Source: a virus
Reading direction: 5' to 3' (one strand)
DNA length: 64,000 bases
Virus record (IMG/VR): IMGVR_UViG_3300009149_000014
Coordinates: 52,186 to 116,185 of that record
Position 1 is the stretch's first letter; every line of letters begins with the position of its first letter. Of the stretch, positions 8,821-18,244 are shown one piece after another. Position numbers and translations under genes: made by a program. The notes under the pieces were generated by a model. It did no database searches, had not been told where the DNA came from, and was given only the letters and a program-made list of their open reading frames with translations.

Positions 8821-8828
8821 TAAATATA
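8821..8828 (+). promoter_or_regulatory. Promoter-like TAAATATA element upstream of tape measure
   Basis: TAAATATA lies in the 82-base gap before the tape-measure gene, 46 bases upstream of its ATG. Similar elements precede genes at 34914, 41645, 43764 and 45423. T4 late promoters use TATAAATA and the gp55 sigma factor; a gp55-like gene is present here. Candidate late promoter, by analogy only. Confidence 0.35.
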
Positions 8829-8873
8829 GATGGAGTCTTTTTCCATTGATTGTTAGCTTACTGGTACTTCTCT

Positions 8874-11800
8874 ATGGCGTTCGATCCGAATCTCTACGCT
8901 ATTCAAATTGCATTGAGCATTGACGCTGGTGAAGCGTTTAAGACTGTCAGTGATTTGGAAGGAAGAGTAAACAGTATCGAGGATGCCTTCTCAAAGGCAA
9001 TGACTCAGACTTTGGGTCATGTGGCTACTGTTACTAGTGAGATTAATTCTCAGCTAGAAGGTATGACCGGACTTGTTACCGATATTAATGCTCAATATGC
9101 TGTTCAATTCGATCAGATAAGTGATACCTTAAATCGCGAATTGGAGCAAGTTAACAATATCGAACGAATCCAAGAAATCGAAGAAGAGCTATATGATCTT
9201 CGTCAAGAAATGTTCGAGAGTCTACAAGAATTCCGACTTATCAATGAACAATTGGTCGTTCTTTTTGAGAATCAACGAGTAACAACAACTGGTCTGAGCG
9301 ATGTTTATGATGAAATGCTTGATCAGTTAGAAGAAATGGGTGTTGATACTGATAACATCCGTAAATCTCTTGCAGGTTCAATTAATCAAGCGAGAGCATT
9401 TCGCACAGAATTCCAAGATATTCTACGAACGATTCAGCAATCCGCCACTGCGATGTATGCGAATGCAACAGCTATGGCTGAGATTACTAAGATGACCGAA
9501 AGATTCGTTACGGCGAATTATCGGGCATATGGCACACAACATCAACTTATGGAAGCTGTGACTGATACAGCTTCTGAATTTGGTGTTTTGCATGACGCAA
9601 CAGCTGAAGCATATGAACAATTAATGGGTATTAGAGTTCCAATCGAATTGTTGGAACAATATGCCGGAATGGTCACTCAAACGTCTCGAATTTCAGGTGC
9701 TGGAACCCGCCAACTAGCAGACTATACTCGGACAATGGCAGGTAGCGGTCTAGAAGCTGGTGATACAGCTTACGTTTTATCCACATTGACGGCGGCTCAA
9801 GAACAATTCGGATTGACCACCGATGAAGTAAACAAGATCCTTGCTGAGAATCTTGAAAAACTGGGTATGATGACTACTATTTATGGTAGTGATATTCCTA
9901 GAGATATGGCAATCGCACAAGCGGCTTTTGCTGGACTTATCAAACAAACTGGAGCAAGTGCACAAGCTGGCAATAAGCTTAACGAAATGTTGTACGCTAC
10001 GGGTCAAGAAGCCATTATTTTAAGGGCCAAACTTGGTGCTGCATTTAATGATGATACTGCCAGTCGATTTGATGTCATCAATGATAAATTTGGCGATATG
10101 GGCAAACAACTTTATGAAGCTCAAGTAAGATCGAAACAAACTGGTGAATCAATCGATGGTCTTGTAATTGCTCTCGGTGCTCAAGCTAAAGCAATGGGTG
10201 GTAGTTATGAAATGGTCGATATGTATGCTAGAGCCATTAGAGATGCTGGTGGTGACTTAAACGCTGCTGTCAAACCATTTGCTGAATATGAACGCCAAAT
10301 TGGTGCAGCTCAAGACCGGCAACGCCAATTCACACAAAGCATTAACACTCTCTATTTCTCTGTTCAAAGTCTAACGGCTTCATTGTTTGCTTTGGTGCAA
10401 CCAGTTATCCAATTTATCGCCAGAGGGATGATTCCTCTGATTCAGATCGCCACATTTGTTGTCGACTCTTTCGTCAGCATCATTGACGTCTTCACAGGAA
10501 CTTGGACAGCCTTAGAAGGTCTCATTCCACCATTGGCTTGGGTCCGCCAAGGTTTAGAAATGTTGGTCGCGGCTGGAATTCTTCTTGGTCCAGTAATCGG
10601 CGGTCTGATCGGATTGTTCTCCGCTGCTGCTGGTATGGTAGGTTTATTCGCTGGATCATTAGCTGCTATTGGCACGATATTTAGCCAATTTACTGGACTA
10701 GTCCAAGCCGGGCTTGCGAATCTTGGGCAATTGTTTATTTCATTTATGACCACCATCGGTACTGGTCTTGCAAGACTTGGTAGTGCAGTTGCTCCAGTAA
10801 TGTTACCATTATTGGCCTTGGGTGGTGCTCTCTTAATGGTCGGTGCTTCGGCTTACTTGTTCGCTCAAGCTACTGTAATGATCGCTCAAGAAGGTTGGGC
10901 GGCTGTTGGTGTGATGTTCGGACTTGTGGCTGCTATCGGTTTATTAGGACTTGCACTAGTTGGCCTCGGTATGCTTGCTCAAGGGCCTGTTGCATTGGGT
11001 TTGCTTGCTGTTGGTGCTGCTTTACTAATGGTTGGTGGTGCGGTCTATTTGGTTGGTGCTGGAATCGGTTTAGCGGCTAACGGTATGGCAGCACTTGTTG
11101 CAGCTGTGCCACCTGATATTGGTGTTCGATTCGTGAGTTTGGCTGCTGGGCTGACCGCTTTGAGTCTAAGTGCTTGGATTATCACTCCCGGATTGCTTGT
11201 ACTTGGTGTTGGGCTAGCTGCCATTGCTATTCCAGCGTATGTGGCTGGAATCGGTTTGACATCATTAGCATCGGCAATGGAATCATTGCAAGATATTACA
11301 TTCCCAGATATTGGTGGGAAAATGCTCCTGTTCGCTCTCGATCTAGCTGCTGGAGCCTTGATCCTTGGTGCAGCTCTTATCCCATTAACTATTGCTGGTG
11401 CTGGGCTTTACATGTTCGCTCAAGGACTTCAAGCTCTACAGGGGTTTGAGGTTCCAGATCTTGGCGGCAAATTGATTATAATGGCTGGGAGCCTCGTTAT
11501 CGGTGCTTATTTATTAGGAGCTGCTATTGCTCCATTAATAATTGCTGGTGCGGGTCTTTGGGCTTTTGCTCAAGGATTGAAACAGATGCAGGGGCTTGAG
11601 GTTCCTGATATTGGTCCTAAATTGATTGTGATGGCTGGAAGCCTTGCTCTTGGTGCTTATCTTCTTGGTGCTGCTGTTTGGCCTTTAATTATCGCTGGTG
11701 CTGGGCTTTACGCTTTTGCTACTGGTTTGCAACAATTGCAGGGGCTTGAGGTTCCAGATCTTGGTGGTAAGTTAATTGTGATGGCCGGGAGCCTTGCTCT

Positions 11801-12866
11801 TGGTGCTTATCTTCTTGGTGCTGCTGTTGCCCCATTGATTTTGGCAGGGGCTGGGCTTTACATGTTCGCTCAGGGGCTCGAAGCTTTGCAGGGGCTTGAG
11901 GTTCCTGATATTGGTCCTAAATTAATTGTGATGGCTGGAAGTCTTTCTAGTGCTGCGGTGATTTTGGGTCCTGCGGTGATTATGTTATCAGCAGCTGGTG
12001 TGGGTCTTTGGGTGTTCGCTCAAGGATTGAAGCAGTTGCAGGGTCTTGAATTGGAGGGCGTTGGGGACGATATTCTTTCTATTGCGATTGGTGTTGGTGC
12101 TGCCGCTTATATTCTTGGTCCTGCTGCTGGTTTGTTGACTGTTGCTAGTGTTGGGTTGGCTGCTGCTGGTGTTGCTTTGGGTGCTGCTGGTATTTCTATT
12201 ACGGTTGGTGCGATTTCTCTTGGGTTTGCCACTAGTTTCTTGAATTCGGCTATTGATAATCTTGATGAGTCAGCTGATGTAATGGAGAGATTTACTTCTG
12301 CAGCTGAACGGTTTAATGCTTTGAGTTTTAGTGCTTTGAGTGGTAGTGTGAGAGATCTGGGTAATGTGGCTAATAATATGGTTCATTACCTGCGTTCATT
12401 AACTTCAGCTGCTGAAGAAATGAACGATACTCAAATTGATGCAAAGGATCTTGCTGCGAGTATTTCTGAGGCCGCTATTTTGTTAGATGTTGCTGCTCAA
12501 TCGTTGGCTAATCCAACTCGAACTTTAACTACTCAAATCAATGGTATTGTCGAACAAGTAGAACGTTTGATCGCGGCTGAAGCTCAGATTCGAGAAATTG
12601 GTGGTGAGATTTCTGATGTTGTTCAACAGCCTCGTGAAGAGGCTCAACAGCCGAATGAAATGAGAGTTGTCGAAAAAGTCACTGAAGCTGTTAATGCTTT
12701 GGTCGAAGTTAAACAAGACAATAGTGAAATGGTTGCTCTGCTTGCTAGATTAGTCGAGTTGATGGAGAAACAAGCTAATAATCAAAATCGAGAAGGTTTC
12801 TTTCAAAATGAAGCTGGTGAGCAACCAAGCGGCAAGAAATTCCATGAAGCTGGAGTCAAAATGTGA
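8874..12866 (+). CDS. Tail tape measure protein
   Basis: A 1330-residue protein; the ATG at 8874 (MAFDPNLYAIQ) is chosen over a TTG at 8850. Residues 1-500 are largely helical and charged, with coiled-coil stretches (QLVVLFENQRV, ERQIGAAQDRQRQFTQSINT). From about 500 to 1130 it becomes strongly hydrophobic with Gly- and Ala-rich helices. Residues 805-1104 are six tandem 50-residue repeats. The last 200 residues are again polar. It is the longest tail gene and follows the tail chaperone, as expected for the protein that sets tail length and occupies the tube lumen. At roughly 1.5 angstroms per residue it predicts a tail near 200 nm. The hydrophobic part may insert into the host inner membrane during DNA entry. 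Confidence 0.85.
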   Translation: MAFDPNLYAIQIALSIDAGEAFKTVSDLEGRVNSIEDAFSKAMTQTLGHVATVTSEINSQLEGMTGLVTDINAQYAVQFDQISDTLNRELEQVNNIERIQEIEEELYDLRQEMFESLQEFRLINEQLVVLFENQRVTTTGLSDVYDEMLDQLEEMGVDTDNIRKSLAGSINQARAFRTEFQDILRTIQQSATAMYANATAMAEITKMTERFVTANYRAYGTQHQLMEAVTDTASEFGVLHDATAEAYEQLMGIRVPIELLEQYAGMVTQTSRISGAGTRQLADYTRTMAGSGLEAGDTAYVLSTLTAAQEQFGLTTDEVNKILAENLEKLGMMTTIYGSDIPRDMAIAQAAFAGLIKQTGASAQAGNKLNEMLYATGQEAIILRAKLGAAFNDDTASRFDVINDKFGDMGKQLYEAQVRSKQTGESIDGLVIALGAQAKAMGGSYEMVDMYARAIRDAGGDLNAAVKPFAEYERQIGAAQDRQRQFTQSINTLYFSVQSLTASLFALVQPVIQFIARGMIPLIQIATFVVDSFVSIIDVFTGTWTALEGLIPPLAWVRQGLEMLVAAGILLGPVIGGLIGLFSAAAGMVGLFAGSLAAIGTIFSQFTGLVQAGLANLGQLFISFMTTIGTGLARLGSAVAPVMLPLLALGGALLMVGASAYLFAQATVMIAQEGWAAVGVMFGLVAAIGLLGLALVGLGMLAQGPVALGLLAVGAALLMVGGAVYLVGAGIGLAANGMAALVAAVPPDIGVRFVSLAAGLTALSLSAWIITPGLLVLGVGLAAIAIPAYVAGIGLTSLASAMESLQDITFPDIGGKMLLFALDLAAGALILGAALIPLTIAGAGLYMFAQGLQALQGFEVPDLGGKLIIMAGSLVIGAYLLGAAIAPLIIAGAGLWAFAQGLKQMQGLEVPDIGPKLIVMAGSLALGAYLLGAAVWPLIIAGAGLYAFATGLQQLQGLEVPDLGGKLIVMAGSLALGAYLLGAAVAPLILAGAGLYMFAQGLEALQGLEVPDIGPKLIVMAGSLSSAAVILGPAVIMLSAAGVGLWVFAQGLKQLQGLELEGVGDDILSIAIGVGAAAYILGPAAGLLTVASVGLAAAGVALGAAGISITVGAISLGFATSFLNSAIDNLDESADVMERFTSAAERFNALSFSALSGSVRDLGNVANNMVHYLRSLTSAAEEMNDTQIDAKDLAASISEAAILLDVAAQSLANPTRTLTTQINGIVEQVERLIAAEAQIREIGGEISDVVQQPREEAQQPNEMRVVEKVTEAVNALVEVKQDNSEMVALLARLVELMEKQANNQNREGFFQNEAGEQPSGKKFHEAGVKM
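11286..12185 (+). repeat. Six tandem 150-bp repeats in the tape measure gene
   Basis: Each unit encodes 50 residues, typified by LQGLEVPDIGPKLIVMAGSL followed by a Gly/Ala-rich hydrophobic helix and an AGAGLYMFAQGL segment. Units two to five are very similar in DNA; the first and last are diverged. The register is exact at 150 bp with no indels. Confidence 0.9.
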
Positions 12867-13450
12867 GCAGTCGCTATCTAACAAATAAAGACAGAGGGAT
12901 TGTTGAAGGTGTGCAATTGTTTCTTGCTTATCGCAGTGAGCAAGTAGAATTTCAATTCCCACCTACGATTGAGAATGATTCCCGTCGTGTGAATTGGACT
13001 ACTGAGAATTTGCCCGGTAAGGACCCTTTGGCAATTTATTCTAATAATTCCGCTCGTGAAATGACGTTGAAATTAGAATATATTGTTGAAGACCCATCTT
13101 TGGAAATTCTCGGGAACATTTGGACAATTGGTCGTATAAAGAGACAAATTAACCTGTTGAAAGGTTATTTTTCTGGTCTTCAGGCTGATGCTGCTGGTTT
13201 CGTGGCCGCTGGAACTATGACGGCTTATTTTATTCATACTTATATTACTGGTACATCGGCATGGAGTGTTCGAATTGGCAATGTCAATGTGACATATGAT
13301 GGGCCGCAAATTGGCCCTGGTCCATTGTCATATCCGCTGAAAACAATTGTCAATGTTGATATTGCTACTGTTAGTTCCGGATCTGGTACTGAGGAAGTGT
13401 ACTGGGACGGATTGAAACAGTTCCCTGAATTTGACGACTTGTGGTATTAA
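12863..13450 (+). CDS. Baseplate/tube-adaptor-like protein (CIS tube / LysM-type)
   Basis: A 195-residue protein overlapping the tape-measure stop by four bases. The N-terminal part (VEFQFPPTIENDSRRVNW, PGKDPLAIYSNNS, then REMTLKLEYIVED) resembles proteins that join the tail tube to the baseplate in contractile systems, in which an F-x-F-x-P-x-x-I strand begins the tube-like domain. The final third is beta-rich and ends with WDGLKQFPEFDDLWY. Its position between tape measure and gp53-like genes supports a role like T4 gp48 or gp54. The family call is tentative. Confidence 0.5.
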   Translation: MSSRYLTNKDRGIVEGVQLFLAYRSEQVEFQFPPTIENDSRRVNWTTENLPGKDPLAIYSNNSAREMTLKLEYIVEDPSLEILGNIWTIGRIKRQINLLKGYFSGLQADAAGFVAAGTMTAYFIHTYITGTSAWSVRIGNVNVTYDGPQIGPGPLSYPLKTIVNVDIATVSSGSGTEEVYWDGLKQFPEFDDLWY

Positions 13451-13451
13451 A

Positions 13452-13769
13452 ATGACTCGATATGATAATGCTCAAAGCGTCTTATACAAGAATTTCGAGA
13501 CAAAGGCTCGATTGCGGGAATATTCGTGGTTGGTTACTAAACCGATCGACACTGATATTTCGTCTTTTAAAGTGAACACTCAGACTGCTGGTGCTCCACG
13601 TCGAATCGCTCAACAAGTGTATGGTGATCATAACTTGTATTGGGTATTAGTGATGTTTAATAACAAATGGTTTGCTGATCCGGGGGCACTGCAGGTCTTG
13701 AATTGGCCTGTGGCGGGGCAAGTGCTGTTCTATCCGAATCGCTATGTAATTATACCAACGTTGTCTTAG
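13452..13769 (+). CDS. Baseplate wedge protein gp53-like
   Basis: A 105-residue protein starting two bases after the previous stop; ATG 13452 is used rather than an upstream in-frame codon. YGDHNLYWVLVMFNN (about residues 58-72) matches the signature of T4 gp53 (Y-G-x-x-x-L-Y-W-V-L-L-x-x-N). The C-terminal segment with VAGQVLFYPNRYVIIPT looks like a LysM-type end. T4 gp53 is about 196 residues, so this is a shorter version. Its stop codon overlaps the stop of the opposite-strand hub-like gene by four bases (TTAG). Confidence 0.7.
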   Translation: MTRYDNAQSVLYKNFETKARLREYSWLVTKPIDTDISSFKVNTQTAGAPRRIAQQVYGDHNLYWVLVMFNNKWFADPGALQVLNWPVAGQVLFYPNRYVIIPTLS

Positions 13770-15091
13770 AGACCAACTGGTACCGCATTTGCGTTTAAAT
13801 CGAGTTTGCTCAATTTCAGAACAGTCGTCCAATTGTTTTCATACCAAGTGTGTTCGAAACCGTAAACCAGCCAATTACCAGACATAAAATAATTCTTTAC
13901 GCCGTCTTTGAAATTGTTGTGCCAATCGACGTAAACATTAACAGCTCCTAAACCAATCGTGCTGTCCCATACGCCGTGTCCTTTGACTTTCAAATCAATA
14001 GTGAACATTTTATAAGCGTGTCGCACATATTCTGTTCGAGCATAAGCATCAAAAAAGTCAATGTATGGGACTTCGATCTCGCCAGCACTAAAGTATTCTG
14101 GTGGACTCTCCACGAATGACCGTCCAAAACGACCTTTTGCATAAGTTGCGTTTTCCGGACGGATCGTGCTACGAAGCACACCAGTCATTGGTTGTTTTGG
14201 TTTCCATTTATTTTCGGTATTGTTTTCACTTACGATTGCTTTATTGGGTCGATTCGTTTGGTCATAAACTTGCCCAAGCGTAGCTGTTACGCCTGCTGTA
14301 ACTAGCCCCATTTCATGATGGCCGAGGCTTGGATTTAGCACAGCTTCCCAATCAATTATATCGCCATAACCGTTCTCATCCATTTTCCGATAATAACCAA
14401 GGGATGATGGCGTGAAAGTCGATATTGGACCAATTTTTACTTCATCATTGAACATTCCAACGGCCCATGGTGTCCCTGACTCGTCCAAAGATGAAGCAAT
14501 ATGTAACCAATGTGATAGCACGTCTCGTGGAGCACGCCTCATCATCCACCATACATTGGCTTTTGAATCTCTTGTTTCAGGCACAGTTAAATTGTATCCT
14601 GATGGAATATACCGTCTCAATAATTGTCTAATTACTTCACTGATGTTTCCTTCGAATCCTCCACCAAATGCGTCCCCAATTCTAAAGAAGAAATTGAGGG
14701 GATCAATAGCCAAGATTTCAACGTAATCAATTTCTCCAGAACCATGTGGATAGATCATGACGATGTACGCTTTGATCGTCCTAGTCTCTTCTCTTGGATA
14801 TCCACGACCACTTCCAGGTTCATACTTAATTTTCAAAGTCAAAGCGATTGGATTGTCACGGATTCTTTCTAACAATCTGTAAGACCCCGTGTTGTCCCCT
14901 TCGAACATCCCGTCTAAAATCGCAAAGTTCGGATTTTTAATCTGAATTCTTATGGCATAACCATTATTAATGAAACCTTTGAAAATGACCTTTTTAATAT
15001 AAGGCCCTAGATCCCCGGCATTCAAATCGGGGATAAAGACTTCCACAGAAGCTCTTTGGCCTGCTATCGGTTTCAAATCAATGTTGGACAT
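13766..15091 (-). CDS. Baseplate hub-like protein (gp27/gpD type) on opposite strand
   Basis: A 441-residue protein on the minus strand within a plus-strand baseplate cluster. The N-terminus (RASVEVFIPDLNAG) and a middle segment (NISEVIRQLLRRYIP, RRAPRDVLSHWLHIA) recall hub proteins that contain two tube-like barrels. The C-terminus (MFTIDLKVKGHGVWD, YFMSGNWLVYGFEHTW) is like the last domain of gpD/gp27-type hubs, which hold the spike. It faces the spike gene at 15339. Its 3' end overlaps the gp53-like stop and its ATG abuts the next plus-strand ATG (CATATG). No clear Shine-Dalgarno is seen. Assignment by pattern and context. Confidence 0.55.
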   Translation of the reverse strand: MSNIDLKPIAGQRASVEVFIPDLNAGDLGPYIKKVIFKGFINNGYAIRIQIKNPNFAILDGMFEGDNTGSYRLLERIRDNPIALTLKIKYEPGSGRGYPREETRTIKAYIVMIYPHGSGEIDYVEILAIDPLNFFFRIGDAFGGGFEGNISEVIRQLLRRYIPSGYNLTVPETRDSKANVWWMMRRAPRDVLSHWLHIASSLDESGTPWAVGMFNDEVKIGPISTFTPSSLGYYRKMDENGYGDIIDWEAVLNPSLGHHEMGLVTAGVTATLGQVYDQTNRPNKAIVSENNTENKWKPKQPMTGVLRSTIRPENATYAKGRFGRSFVESPPEYFSAGEIEVPYIDFFDAYARTEYVRHAYKMFTIDLKVKGHGVWDSTIGLGAVNVYVDWHNNFKDGVKNYFMSGNWLVYGFEHTWYENNWTTVLKLSKLDLNANAVPVGL

Positions 15092-15370
15092 ATGGTCGCC
15101 ATTATCAAATACAAGAACAAGCTAAGAGTCGTATTTATCTTAGGTCGAGATAAGGGTAAATTGTACGTTCTTTCGAGCGAACAAATACCAGAACCTCTAG
15201 CCGCCCCATTATCTAAAATTCTTTATGGAATCGAAAGTTTAGGTAAGAGGATCGAGGTTTTGAAAGATGAATTCACCCCGATATATAAATCAGCGTTACG
15301 GATATTGGATGCTGACAAAACAGTAGTAGTAGAATCTTATGACAAACCAAAATTCTCTGGTAGACCATGA
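15092..15370 (+). CDS. Small baseplate-region protein of unknown function
   Basis: A 92-residue protein. The ATG at 15092 directly touches the start codon of the divergent hub-like gene. The first half is beta-prone (KLRVVFILGRDKGKLYVLSS) and the second half helical (LAAPLSKILYGIESLGKRIE). The last 32 bases overlap the spike gene, suggesting translational coupling. Family not recognised. It may be a chaperone or a small baseplate part. Confidence 0.55.
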   Translation: MVAIIKYKNKLRVVFILGRDKGKLYVLSSEQIPEPLAAPLSKILYGIESLGKRIEVLKDEFTPIYKSALRILDADKTVVVESYDKPKFSGRP

Positions 15371-17564
15371 TTGGGACAATGTTCTTAATCGACCCCCTCT
15401 ACTACATCTCAAAAAATCTGGAGTCTATCGTTCAAAAGTCATCGAAACCAATGACCCATTGAACATGAACCGTCTCCGCGTCATGGTTCCAGAACTCCAT
15501 GACGATGATATGCCCCGCGAATACGCACCATGGGCATGCCCAGCTCCAAGCATAGGAGGACGAGGAGCTTTTGCCTTTGTCGCTGCTACCATAGGCGACT
15601 GGGTTTGGGTTATGTTCGAAAAAGAAGATCCGCATGTTCCAGTTTATATTGGCTTTGCCAATCCAACTAGGCGTGGTGCTTACTCGATCCAACAAATCCA
15701 CATCGAAACACTCCCTGTCTTAAACGCAAATGGTAAACCAAATCGATCTCGTCAAAACGATTATGACGCTCGATATTTACCAAAAGACGGACGTCCCATG
15801 AAAACGGGCTACGTGGACACTTACGGTAATACCGACATGTCCAGTGCCGTAGGCTATTTCCCAATCGAGCACCAAGCTCCACCAGCTCCAGCTGATCTTG
15901 GAACCAGAGCTGGTACTAGTATCACACGACGTCGCCAGCCTCCACAAGTCAATGATCCAGACTTGAAATACATGCTGCGAATGACCAAATATGGTCATAT
16001 TCAATTAATGAGCGATCAAGGGTACTATTGGTACAAAGATCCGAACGATCCCAATTCAGAAATGGGCGAATTTTCAGGAGATCGTGATAGAGATTATGCG
16101 TATGAAGCCAAAAGATGGTTAAATGTTCAGCGGCTCATCTCCGAAGATGACCCATCGAGCCAAGATCGCCGTCGCCAATTAATGATTACTCGATATGGAC
16201 ATCTTTTTGATATGCGAGATGTCGGATGGGGACAACTCGGACCTATCGCCTCCAAATCCAGAGCCGGTGAATATGGGCCTCGTCGTCATGTGAGCAGTGA
16301 AGAGACTCGTGATCAACGTTTCATGCGAATGCGGACGAAAGGTGGAATGTACTTTATTATGGGTGATAGAGGATTTCACCCTGAAGAGGATAAATTCGTC
16401 AAACGCCGATTGTTTGATGATTTGCGGCTCCAAGATCAAGAGTTAGAACGTTATTGGGGTGGTGATAAAGATGCCCGGTTTATGGGCTGGATCACTCGAT
16501 ACGGATGGAAGATGATACTCGACGATCGCGGAAGTGACGCTCGTCGAGCTGATAAACGAGACCGGCCCCGAGGTCAAGGTATCCTACTCAAGGGCCGGAG
16601 AAGGCCAGGGACGGGCACGGAAGATAGCACTAGTGCTTTAGGCAAGCCTCGTGGTTTCTTTTTTCAAATGGTGGAACGTGACGCATTAAATCACATGATG
16701 ATGGGAAGCCCTATGGGGCATTCTATCGAAATGAGTGATAAGTACCAATATACTATGATCGCTACGACCATGGGTCGAAAATGGTCGAGACAATGGGAAG
16801 GATTTAGAGAACACGAATATAATTCACGACCGATGATGGAGCGAAATCCTGAACAGAAATCTCATCATCTCAAATTGGATCATGCTAATGAATATATTAG
16901 ACTCAAGACTCGTGGTGGTCGTGGCAGCAATCCAATCGGGAATGTGGTCGAAAAGGGCGTTAGTAAAAGAGAATTGCAACAAGGATTTGAAGCCCGAGAC
17001 GGAGCAAATGGCGATGGTCCTTGGGTAGAGGTTGTTGATGCTCAAAGTCGCGGTATGTGGATGAGCAAGAATCAACAGTTGCTCATCATTCGTGGTAAAA
17101 AGAGAAAGAAACTATATCTCTGGATAAATGATACTACTCGCGATTTGGTGATTTTCAACGGTGAACGTAGTGGTACTGTGAAGATCTATTGTCGTGGTAG
17201 TATCGAACTTAAAGCTGAAAGAGATATTACTCTCGACGCCGGACGGTTGTTGAATCTTCGCGGTAATAGGATTCAATTTCAGGCTGATGCTGGTGCTAAA
17301 ATGACTATGGCACGCAATTTCTTTTTGAATGCCAAAGTTAATGCTGAACAATTTAGGGGATTTTTCCCTGGAGTTATGCCTGGTCCGGGAGCTGGTTTCC
17401 CAGTTACGGACGGGGCTCAAGATGTCGAAGCTTTAGAAGCTCCCGAGTTGCCGGGAAAAATCGAACCTAGCGACCGTGGTAAAACGTATAATGGGCCTTT
17501 CACGGGAATTGATCCTGCTGAATTTAATCCCAAAATTGATAGTAGCAGCGAATCCAACCAATGA
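15339..17564 (+). CDS. Baseplate central spike protein (gp5/VgrG-like) without lysozyme domain
   Basis: A 741-residue protein. Residues 25-110 form an OB-fold like gp5/VgrG: GVYRSKVIETNDPLNMNRLR, VMVPELHDD, then GDWVWVMFEKEDPHVPVYIG. Residues 210-500 carry four spaced motifs of the type T-K/R-Y/G-G followed by a hydrophobic strand and Asp (MTKYGHIQLMSD, ITRYGHLFDMRD, RTKGGMYFIMGD, ITRYGWKMILDD). Residues 595-670 look like a triple-stranded beta-helix (GTVKIYCRGSIELKAERDIT). T4 gp5 has a lysozyme between OB-fold and helix; I see no such catalytic domain here. It should form the trimeric membrane-piercing needle under the hub. Confidence 0.7.
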   Translation: MTNQNSLVDHDWDNVLNRPPLLHLKKSGVYRSKVIETNDPLNMNRLRVMVPELHDDDMPREYAPWACPAPSIGGRGAFAFVAATIGDWVWVMFEKEDPHVPVYIGFANPTRRGAYSIQQIHIETLPVLNANGKPNRSRQNDYDARYLPKDGRPMKTGYVDTYGNTDMSSAVGYFPIEHQAPPAPADLGTRAGTSITRRRQPPQVNDPDLKYMLRMTKYGHIQLMSDQGYYWYKDPNDPNSEMGEFSGDRDRDYAYEAKRWLNVQRLISEDDPSSQDRRRQLMITRYGHLFDMRDVGWGQLGPIASKSRAGEYGPRRHVSSEETRDQRFMRMRTKGGMYFIMGDRGFHPEEDKFVKRRLFDDLRLQDQELERYWGGDKDARFMGWITRYGWKMILDDRGSDARRADKRDRPRGQGILLKGRRRPGTGTEDSTSALGKPRGFFFQMVERDALNHMMMGSPMGHSIEMSDKYQYTMIATTMGRKWSRQWEGFREHEYNSRPMMERNPEQKSHHLKLDHANEYIRLKTRGGRGSNPIGNVVEKGVSKRELQQGFEARDGANGDGPWVEVVDAQSRGMWMSKNQQLLIIRGKKRKKLYLWINDTTRDLVIFNGERSGTVKIYCRGSIELKAERDITLDAGRLLNLRGNRIQFQADAGAKMTMARNFFLNAKVNAEQFRGFFPGVMPGPGAGFPVTDGAQDVEALEAPELPGKIEPSDRGKTYNGPFTGIDPAEFNPKIDSSSESNQ

Positions 17565-18244
17565 TACTTAGCTTTCCAAGTGGATTTTATCGGACAGTAT
17601 TACCACCGGCTCCCGAGAGTCGTGGTAATATTACTTATACTATCAGTAATGAATCTCCACCTCGTGGTGCTTTGTTCTTCTTGAAGATTAATAATGCCCT
17701 GGCTGTTAATTCTCCGCCTTTGGTTGCGACTATTCCGCAGGGCACTCTTAATAGTGGGACTTTACGAGCGTTTCGTAGTAATGGTACAATCGATATTGAG
17801 CCTCGTCCCATTGGATCAATATTGGAGTTCACTGACCAATATCGTACTCTTGATGTACAGCAAGATTCGCTTGATGAGACTGTTAATTTTCCACGTTTCA
17901 ACAATGTTTCGACTGATCCGGTTAACACCAAGTTGCTTGATGCGTATACTCAATTTCAACGTCAATTGTTGACAGCTTCTCAACAGTCTGCTTCGAAACA
18001 GATCGAAATTGAGAATATTGAAAGATTGACTAATGCAGCAGTTGCTAGTCTTCAAGCTACTCAGGAAGCTTTGAAAATCTTGATTGGTGATGTGGATTTA
18101 TTGGCTGCTGAGGCTGATTTGTTGCAGAAAATCGATGCCAATACTCAACAAATAGCTGTTTTGAGACAAGAAATTGTGTCTTTGGATGCTGAACGATCTA
18201 AAGCTGCTGACTCTGTGAGAAGATTGTCGAAGGTAATTTCATGA
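17561..18244 (+). CDS. Baseplate-region protein with coiled-coil tail, unknown
   Basis: A 227-residue protein whose ATG overlaps the spike gene stop (ATGA). The first 110 residues are beta-prone (GNITYTISNESPPRGALFFL), perhaps a beta-sandwich. Residues 120-225 form an almost continuous helix with heptad character (LLQKIDANTQQIAVLRQEIV). Its location between spike and gp25 suggests a baseplate component. Family not recognised. Confidence 0.6.
   Translation: MILSFPSGFYRTVLPPAPESRGNITYTISNESPPRGALFFLKINNALAVNSPPLVATIPQGTLNSGTLRAFRSNGTIDIEPRPIGSILEFTDQYRTLDVQQDSLDETVNFPRFNNVSTDPVNTKLLDAYTQFQRQLLTASQQSASKQIEIENIERLTNAAVASLQATQEALKILIGDVDLLAAEADLLQKIDANTQQIAVLRQEIVSLDAERSKAADSVRRLSKVIS

Noticed and set aside
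11286-12185. Regular 150-bp repeats considered as a CRISPR or other array
   Set aside because: They are in-frame coding repeats of the tape measure with no spacers.
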